Assembly (NCBI GenBank): GCA_027533185.1
Contig: JAPZTS010000032.1
Location: 1-12,251, forward strand
Source of the DNA: Leptospira sp.
GTDB taxonomy: Bacteria > Spirochaetota > Leptospiria > Leptospirales > Leptospiraceae
DNA: 12,251 nucleotides
Direction of reading: 5' to 3'
Part shown: piece by piece, positions 7,201 to 12,251 of the stretch
How the letters are laid out: every line of letters starts with the position of its first letter
Numbering within the stretch: position 1 is the stretch's first letter
Program-made: the position numbers and the translations under genes
Notes under the pieces: model-generated
Told to the model about the DNA's origin: nothing
Databases searched by the model: none
What the model saw: only the letters and a program-made list of their open reading frames with translations

Positions 7201-7736
7201 ACACGAAAGCTTATGATGAGTTTTCTCCATACATAAGTCGTTATTTCTCTAAAATCGCAAAACACTATATTGGTGCATGTCTTTTAAAATTGGCCAACTA
7301 TGAAACGAAGATCCTAGTACTTCCAAAAAAGAAGCCAGAAGAGTCGAAATCTCAAAAAGGCGGAAAGAAACCCAAAACAGCTAAAACGATAGTTTCCTTT
7401 CCGAAGCTTACGAATGAGAATGCGGAAAAGTATTTAAATCAACTGCTGCACTTGGCTTTCGCCGATGAAGTTCCCTATTTCCCCTACTTGGCTTTCCACA
7501 ACTTTTTTGCAGGATACCAAAAAGAGGAGGATAAGGAAGCCCTTCGCTTAAAGTCAGAGGCAGACATCATAGACGAACTCAAAACCTTTTATGAAGAAAA
7601 CTTGGATTTCATTTTAGAAAACGAAGACAAAGTATTCAAACTCTCTCCTCATAAAAATGAGTATAGTAAAGAGATTCGTTTTGATCTCGCTCTCCCTCTC
7701 TATTTACCTTTAGTTTTGGATATGGAATATATATGA
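4215..7736 (+). CDS. recC: RecC, gamma subunit of exonuclease V (RecBCD)
   Basis: The 1173-residue product is close to the usual RecC length (about 1120). RecC has the fold of an inactivated helicase-nuclease; it splits the DNA strands, holds RecB and RecD together and in E. coli reads Chi. Family signatures: SIYFYPNSQLTELTKQLA (37-54) and ESPLVVVPNPNLIPWL (67-82) at the N-terminus; DFAILVPNLGEYRSSIEWIF (399-418) with IPYSLTDI (437-444); LLQPMRPIPFKHIYILGLGE (655-674) followed by GKFP, the well-conserved 'PMR.iPf..v..LG....FPr' block; and the inactive nuclease-like C-terminal part starting near LTPKDLQKVFENPMNY (812-827). Unusual are an acidic run (838-848) and a Lys-rich stretch (1037-1057). 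The AAAGGA site (4203-4208) fixes the start. The stop overlaps the recB start in ATGA, implying translational coupling. Confidence 0.92.
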   Translation: MKGSIDPQNLSEFRVKVLLESGKLRELPLNKGFYPLSIYFYPNSQLTELTKQLANNLQNEQKDSPLESPLVVVPNPNLIPWLRLTLPKYANRFISANIQFTFLEKAILQKIGDASGMPSWDSKLSVNANEELHQKIFGYLYENQISLIQAFPMVKAYLEKVSGIYFLSDVFLKYFKDYELNRSGWIYEWAKEAGFDMGKALQLTPIPKELESDPYYLLQKQVYQNLFLKDNAPLTFLYRLNLSRMDKISGSIHLFCLSNLSGSFIQYFKEMADKSSTFQIHIYQFHSGIVIKNEKKTNELNLYKFAKPQNYLASTFGSFGKLNSERLKSPKTKLDQLKLLTNGVAIETELDFGNSQELGNHDTSLQIWNAPSTYREVETIAYDILERIQKSDCKLSFLDFAILVPNLGEYRSSIEWIFDGGVYIAPIQNKPPERKQIPYSLTDISSAESSDIFKVLTTLFRAFQNQRFERSDLNQIFTNPFVTGKFDTESHEELLHVLDAIGVKFDEAGYHNPYTMSYGVERSILSILMEKESAWKTFEEVIPEIGSQSLILRFCDIWFRIQTLEQIIRKITTQKENRYEEFFSAFKNCFLFSDETRNEEELFNKWLSTIEPWLELNWKNEIEFLEALSFHTESVFGGIKLIKGNYLSSGVTVSLLQPMRPIPFKHIYILGLGEGKFPGSNDQSKLNLRRFDSYPWDLTKREIQESLLWETIQSAQDSITFSYVGKNTKEDKEFEPCSSLFEIMSAIEIPKAEEIPLHPYSTQYNRNKIPSYDYSRNIVFEKELQTIAEEIPKFTDPNSLPSLTNGIQKTVLTPKDLQKVFENPMNYRIQSGLGIYLSEDEEEEGSEEQFQLNHLENFIIKSKVFSEVFHSLTENQTWDLEALEDLVDRIIEKESKAANFTFGGYSILSKNKLLEELEAACEYLLNFIQGLRDRGESIVFHKTVTYGDTGIRGAKVIEPNFVFDKSSDLELASEWQYVIESNRTFYIFQLSKLEEHTKAYDEFSPYISRYFSKIAKHYIGACLLKLANYETKILVLPKKKPEESKSQKGGKKPKTAKTIVSFPKLTNENAEKYLNQLLHLAFADEVPYFPYLAFHNFFAGYQKEEDKEALRLKSEADIIDELKTFYEENLDFILENEDKVFKLSPHKNEYSKEIRFDLALPLYLPLVLDMEYI

Positions 7737-10700
7737 GCCACCCTTTAGTTACAGAACCTAACTTTATTGAGGCGTCCGCAGGGACGGGAAAAACATTCCG
7801 CATCATGGAGATGCTAGAACAGATTATGAGAGAGGATATTCATAATAAAGTATCTCACAATCGTTTGCTAAAAACAGTTATTCTTACTTTCACGGAAAAA
7901 GCTGCAGGGGAACTCAAAGCCCGTCTCAAAAAAAAGATACTAGAACTTTACAAAAGTGGAGCAAATTCAGAATTTTATCCTTACCTACGAGACCTGGATC
8001 AAATACAAATAGCGACCATCCACGGATTTTGCAATTTGGTTTTAAATGAGTATCCGATTGAAACTGGAACCATTGGTAAACCTCGTCTAACAAGTTTAGA
8101 TGAAGTTGTAGATTTGAATCTTTACTTTCTTAAGCGGAAGAGCTTTGGTATCCCATCTCCTGAAGTCCTTGCAAACTTACTTCAAAAATCTGTTTTTTTT
8201 GAAAAAGAAGACCTACTCAAGAGTACAGCAAAGAAGATTCTCAGTGATACGAAAGAGTATTTTTATCCTGCAATTGGCTCATCCCCTACGTTTCTTACCC
8301 TGACTTCGGATTCAGAAGTGAGTGCAGAGACTTCAACCAAGTTTTTACAATGGGTTACTTTGGAGCTTGTAAAGGAATCAAAAATTACATTAGCATATGC
8401 GAATTTAATTACCTATGACCAAATGATCTTAAAATTAAGATCCGCGATCGATTCAAATCCAAGTTTATTGGCATCCTTACAAGAACGATTTGAAATTTGT
8501 TTGCTGGATGAATTCCAAGACACGGACAAAAATCAGTATGAAATTTTTAAATCCATATTTGTAAAAAAAGAAAAATCAAGTCTCGATTTGTACTGCATTG
8601 GTGACCCAAAACAAAGTATCTATAGCTTTCGAGGCGCGGATATCGGAGTTTATCTCAAGGCAAAAAACGAACTGGTCTCAAATCCTTCAGAACCGTCAAA
8701 AGACGAAAGAGCGCAACTTGTTACTAACTACCGATCCTCAAAAGATATGATCGGTGGATACAATACGATCTTTTTTAATGCGGATGCAAACGGTCAGACA
8801 AATTTTTTCCCAATCCAAGAGCCAGGATTTGATCCTTCACATTATAAATACCAGCTGGTTCAATCTCCTCATCAAAATTCGATTAAGTATGAACTCACCG
8901 AAGGAGAAAGGGCAATCCATGTGATTGAGTTGCAAGGGAATATAACAAATATGGCATCGGTAAAGGAAATATGGGAAAAATTTATCTCAGAAGAGATACC
9001 AATGCTAATCGATGAAAATAATCCATTTAACTACAACTACAGAGAAAAAGAGGGAGATAGCTTCACCAATAAAAAAATCAAACTTAGCGATATAGCAGTT
9101 CTATGTGAAAGCAATAAGGCAGCTTTGCAAGTAGAAAGAGATCTGACACAACTTGGCATCCCCTGCTCTATTTACAAACGAAAGGGTATCTACCAATCGG
9201 ACGAAACAGACCAAATCCTCAATGTGTTGGAGTGCCTTCAAGAACCCAACAAGCCAGAATCCTATCGAAAGATTCTTTATAGTGAACTCTTTGGAATCCA
9301 TCCCATAGAATTGAATCGCTTTGATGAATATACCATCGAATCGTATGAGAAAAAATGCATCGACCTTTGGGTAAAGTATTCCAGAGAACACAAATTTGCT
9401 GAATGTTTTCGATCTATCTTAGATGAGACAAGGGTATTTTGGAATACAGATCTTACCAAACTGCAATGGGAAAGGAAGAGAACCAACTACAAACAAATTT
9501 TTCAAAAGCTTTTAGAATACCAATTGAGTGGGAATTATGGTTTGGTAGAACTTATTGCCGAATTGAAAAAATGGAAGTTGAACAAAGCTTCCGAAGAAGA
9601 ACAACCGCTTTACGATAGAGAAACAGAAGAAGATGCCGTACAAATCTTAACTATACACAGCTCCAAAGGATTAGAATGGCCAGTGGTCTTTCTCTACTGC
9701 TTTGGGTCTAGGAAAGATGGTCTCGCTGACTACGAATACCCTTTTGTTTCAGAAGAAAATGGATCAACCCACAGGAAGTGGATGATGAAACTCTTTGAAC
9801 CAGAGGAAAATAACTTAAAAATAAAAAAAAATCCCAGTCTTGCCAGCACTCGAGAGTTAAATCACTACCTAAACGAAAAGAAAAGGCTACTGTACGTTGC
9901 AATCACAAGACCAAATGTTCGATTGTATCTGCCTTTTGTTAGATGGGGACGTGAAACCGAAACTAACAACCTCTACTCCTTTCAAAACACTGCATACGGT
10001 GGAATTTTATATGGAGAACTCAAACGAATCAAAGAGACTAACGCAAATGCAAATTATTTTTCCTTCCGGCAGTTCCCTACGGACGAGAGTTCTGGAAGAA
10101 CACTTAAAAAGGACGGGCAAACCACTACTCAAAAACAAAAAGCGTCGATCTATCCCAATATTAATTTTGATTCCAAACGATTCGTATTGCAACATTCCTA
10201 TTCGGGATTAAAAACAGGTCATAGTTTTAAAAAAACAAATGCGGATACGACTGGATCAGAACAAGATGGCGTTCATGACAACAAAAATCCATCTAATATA
10301 GATGAGGTGCCTTCTAGCTCCACCGCCGGAAACCTGATGCACAAAATCTTAGAAACCATCGAGTATTCCATATTTGATCTAGATGAGGCAAGAATTCTCA
10401 AACATCCTTCCTGGAAAGATAGCTTCAAACAAGCATACAGATTGTATCCCATTTCGAATTACAAATCCGATACTCCGATTGAACTGGCTATTCTTCGAAT
10501 TTTAAAGAATGCTATGACAAACCCATTTGTTGTGAAGAATCGTTCAATTGCGTTAAAAGATTTGAGTCTAAACCAAAGATCGAATGAGTTGAAGTTTCAA
10601 ATCTATCTAGACAAACTCATTGGCAAAAAATTAAATGACTATCCTACGTCTCTAGCTGAAATCCAACAGTTCTTAAAAGGTGCCATTGATTTGGTTTTTG

Positions 10701-11053
10701 AATTGGACGGACTCTATTATATTGCGGACTTCAAATCAGATAAACTTCCAAAGGAAGGATATTCACCAGCTTCTCTCGACATTGCCATAGAGGAACGAGG
10801 TTATTCCATCCAAAAAGAAATCTATGCCTTTGTTCTATTTGAGTACCTTGCCTCCATTTTTGGTGAAGAAGAGGCACTGAAAAAATTTGGCGGGGTCTTA
10901 TATTTTTTCTTACGAGGAATGAAGGATGAAAATGGCGTCTATTCTGACTTAGGTGAAAGAATGAAATGGGACAAATCCAGATTCCTATCCATTAGAGAAA
11001 ACATTCTCACGATGGTCTTAGATACAAGTACGAGGTGGATTGATGAAATCTAA
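7733..11053 (+). CDS. recB: RecB, helicase-nuclease beta subunit of exonuclease V
   Basis: The 1106-residue product (E. coli about 1180) contains a complete SF1A 3'-5' helicase: Walker A ASAGTGKT (14-21), Ia LTFTEKAAGEL (51-61), ATIHGFC (94-100), Walker B LLDEFQDTD (257-265), motif III IGDPKQSIYSFRGAD (289-303), IV TNYRSS (331-336), V ILTIHSSKGLEWP (638-650) and VI RLLYVAITRP (718-727). A polar linker (about 775-862) leads to a RecB-type nuclease domain: His870 in AGNLMHKILE, Glu952 in NELKF, Asp985 in GAIDLVF, Asp999 and Lys1001 in ADFKSD, then Gln1027/Tyr1031. These match the E. coli metal-binding residues, so the nuclease should be active. With RecC and RecD it would process double-strand ends and load RecA. 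It starts inside the recC stop codon and its last 11 bases overlap recD. Confidence 0.95.
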   Translation: MSHPLVTEPNFIEASAGTGKTFRIMEMLEQIMREDIHNKVSHNRLLKTVILTFTEKAAGELKARLKKKILELYKSGANSEFYPYLRDLDQIQIATIHGFCNLVLNEYPIETGTIGKPRLTSLDEVVDLNLYFLKRKSFGIPSPEVLANLLQKSVFFEKEDLLKSTAKKILSDTKEYFYPAIGSSPTFLTLTSDSEVSAETSTKFLQWVTLELVKESKITLAYANLITYDQMILKLRSAIDSNPSLLASLQERFEICLLDEFQDTDKNQYEIFKSIFVKKEKSSLDLYCIGDPKQSIYSFRGADIGVYLKAKNELVSNPSEPSKDERAQLVTNYRSSKDMIGGYNTIFFNADANGQTNFFPIQEPGFDPSHYKYQLVQSPHQNSIKYELTEGERAIHVIELQGNITNMASVKEIWEKFISEEIPMLIDENNPFNYNYREKEGDSFTNKKIKLSDIAVLCESNKAALQVERDLTQLGIPCSIYKRKGIYQSDETDQILNVLECLQEPNKPESYRKILYSELFGIHPIELNRFDEYTIESYEKKCIDLWVKYSREHKFAECFRSILDETRVFWNTDLTKLQWERKRTNYKQIFQKLLEYQLSGNYGLVELIAELKKWKLNKASEEEQPLYDRETEEDAVQILTIHSSKGLEWPVVFLYCFGSRKDGLADYEYPFVSEENGSTHRKWMMKLFEPEENNLKIKKNPSLASTRELNHYLNEKKRLLYVAITRPNVRLYLPFVRWGRETETNNLYSFQNTAYGGILYGELKRIKETNANANYFSFRQFPTDESSGRTLKKDGQTTTQKQKASIYPNINFDSKRFVLQHSYSGLKTGHSFKKTNADTTGSEQDGVHDNKNPSNIDEVPSSSTAGNLMHKILETIEYSIFDLDEARILKHPSWKDSFKQAYRLYPISNYKSDTPIELAILRILKNAMTNPFVVKNRSIALKDLSLNQRSNELKFQIYLDKLIGKKLNDYPTSLAEIQQFLKGAIDLVFELDGLYYIADFKSDKLPKEGYSPASLDIAIEERGYSIQKEIYAFVLFEYLASIFGEEEALKKFGGVLYFFLRGMKDENGVYSDLGERMKWDKSRFLSIRENILTMVLDTSTRWIDEI

Positions 11054-12251
11054 AAACCCTGAAAAACCAAACTCCCCTACTTCGAATGAGATATTACTAA
11101 AGCGGATCTCATATTTAAAAAATCTCAACCCAGAGGAATCAAATCTATTCCAAGAGATATTAGAAGAAACGAATAAAGGCAATTTAGCTTTCGCTAATGC
11201 AATTGATACAAAGATTCCTTCAGAAATCCAAAGTCCCATTTTTGCAAAACGAGAGATAAATGGAACTCATTTCTTTTTTTTCCAAAAGGATTTTGAAGAA
11301 CTCCGAAGATTGGAATCTCATCTCAAAAACTTCCTAAAGCCAGTTTCTACAACAACCATTGATAAAAGAAAATTACATGAGGAGTTGGAATCACTCCAGA
11401 AAAACTTTCGAAAGAATTCAGGTAACCAAAATTTTGAACTAACAGATGAACAGACGGGTGCTATCGGAGGCATCTGCACCTTCAAATTCCACTTGATCAC
11501 CGGTGGACCAGGCACTGGCAAAACATCTGTTATTTCCTTTCTCCTAAAGGTTATGGAAAAAATGGAGATCTTGCCAAATCCAAAAGATATCGTTTTGGTT
11601 GCACCGACGGGAAGGGCAGCACAGAGACTCACTGAATCGATCCAACGAAACTTATCCCAGATGGAACCAGAAAATTTGATTTACAATTCCTTCAAGGGAC
11701 AAACCCTCCATTCCCTTTTAAAACTAAATCCCAGGACAGGTATTCCCAAATTTGGAACCGAAAGGTATCTCACACAAAAGCTATTTATCTTAGATGAGAT
11801 TTCAATGGTAGACCTAAAGATGATGAATCTCTTTTTAGATGCTATGAAGGAAGGGAACCAAATCATCCTTCTGGGAGATCCACACCAATTGCCTTCCGTC
11901 GAAAAAGGAAATGTGATTTCAGATTTGACAAATGTATTAGAAGGCAAATCAAATTTTCTATCAAAGCTAACCATAAGCAAACGTTTTGATGATTCTAGTT
12001 CCCTATCTAAAATCTCAAAACAAATCCAAATATCCTTTAACACCGATTTGTCTCCCCATACTATTACTGCGATCCCAATGGACTCTTTGGAGATAGGCGC
12101 TTTCAAACCCAAAGATAAAAATATCTATTGGCTGGATGGACTAAAACCTAAAGACAGGCAGATCCAAAGAAACGAAATGATTGATTTTTTGTGGAAAGAT
12201 GTTTTTTGGCCTGAGGTCCTTCAGATTCATAATTGGAAGGTAACGAAAGAT
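11043..12251 (+). CDS. recD: RecD, helicase alpha subunit of exonuclease V (3' end outside window)
   Basis: The frame from ATG at 11043 is open for 403 codons to the window edge; E. coli RecD has about 608, so roughly a third is missing. RecD is the 5'-3' SF1B motor of the RecBCD enzyme. Visible motifs: a helical N-terminal region (1-130) as expected for the RecB-contacting domain, TDEQTGAI (134-141), Walker A TGGPGTGKTS (153-162), Ia LVAPTGRAAQRL (185-196), TLHSLL (221-226), Walker B LFILDEISMVD (247-257), motif III LLGDPHQLPSVEKGNV (276-291) and the LTISKRF block (309-315). Motifs V and VI would lie beyond the edge. The start overlaps the last 11 bases of recB in another frame, so translation is probably coupled; no strong separate ribosome site stands out. 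An exodeoxyribonuclease V alpha call fits better than free-standing RecD2 because of the operon and length to Walker A. Confidence 0.93.
   Translation, partial: MKSKNPEKPNSPTSNEILLKRISYLKNLNPEESNLFQEILEETNKGNLAFANAIDTKIPSEIQSPIFAKREINGTHFFFFQKDFEELRRLESHLKNFLKPVSTTTIDKRKLHEELESLQKNFRKNSGNQNFELTDEQTGAIGGICTFKFHLITGGPGTGKTSVISFLLKVMEKMEILPNPKDIVLVAPTGRAAQRLTESIQRNLSQMEPENLIYNSFKGQTLHSLLKLNPRTGIPKFGTERYLTQKLFILDEISMVDLKMMNLFLDAMKEGNQIILLGDPHQLPSVEKGNVISDLTNVLEGKSNFLSKLTISKRFDDSSSLSKISKQIQISFNTDLSPHTITAIPMDSLEIGAFKPKDKNIYWLDGLKPKDRQIQRNEMIDFLWKDVFWPEVLQIHNWKVTKD

Noticed and set aside
1..12251. CRISPR arrays, insertion sequences, phage genes, tRNA or rRNA genes
   Set aside because: No regularly spaced repeats, transposase or integrase motifs, terminal inverted repeats or cloverleaf-like sequences were recognised; the window reads as ordinary chromosomal DNA.

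Overview
The window looks like a chromosomal segment of a spirochaete, most likely a Leptospira or close relative. Reasons: low to moderate GC, AT-rich intergenic DNA, four consecutive lipoprotein genes with relaxed spirochaete-type lipoboxes (Asn-Cys cleavage sites in two of them), FN3-like and choice-of-anchor-type lipoprotein architecture, and AAGGA-type ribosome binding sites. This genus call is an inference from style and protein families, not from a marker gene.

Layout. The left third (1-4080) is transcribed leftwards and holds two transcription units. The first to be transcribed, 4080 to 2215, encodes three predicted lipoproteins: a 274-residue unknown, a 211-residue HmuY-family protein (heme-binding family) and a roughly 99-residue Cys-rich unknown. 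A gene-free stretch (1817-2214) follows, carrying several hairpins and two 7-1-7 palindromes built on ACGTT. The second unit, 1816 to beyond base 1, encodes a 508-residue lipoprotein with three Ig-like repeats plus an FN3-like C-terminus. Only 15 bases later comes the start of a secreted protein whose N-terminus resembles the propeptide of S8 (subtilisin-like) proteases. It is cut by the window edge.

The right two thirds (4215-12251) is a rightward recC-recB-recD operon. The genes overlap (4 bases recC/recB, 11 bases recB/recD), and recD runs off the window. RecB has all its helicase motifs and an intact nuclease motif. RecD has Walker A and B and the surrounding SF1B motifs. Together they predict an active RecBCD double-strand-break repair helicase-nuclease.

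The 134-base divergent region between the halves (4081-4214) carries two Fur-like boxes about five helical turns apart. They flank a promoter with a consensus -35 for the HmuY-family operon, so that operon is probably iron-responsive. The most interesting points are the paired ACGTT palindromes before the lipoprotein/protease operon, the Fur-like control of the HmuY-family unit, and the complete absence of histidine from the HmuY-family protein, which excludes the His-His heme ligation of the founding member.
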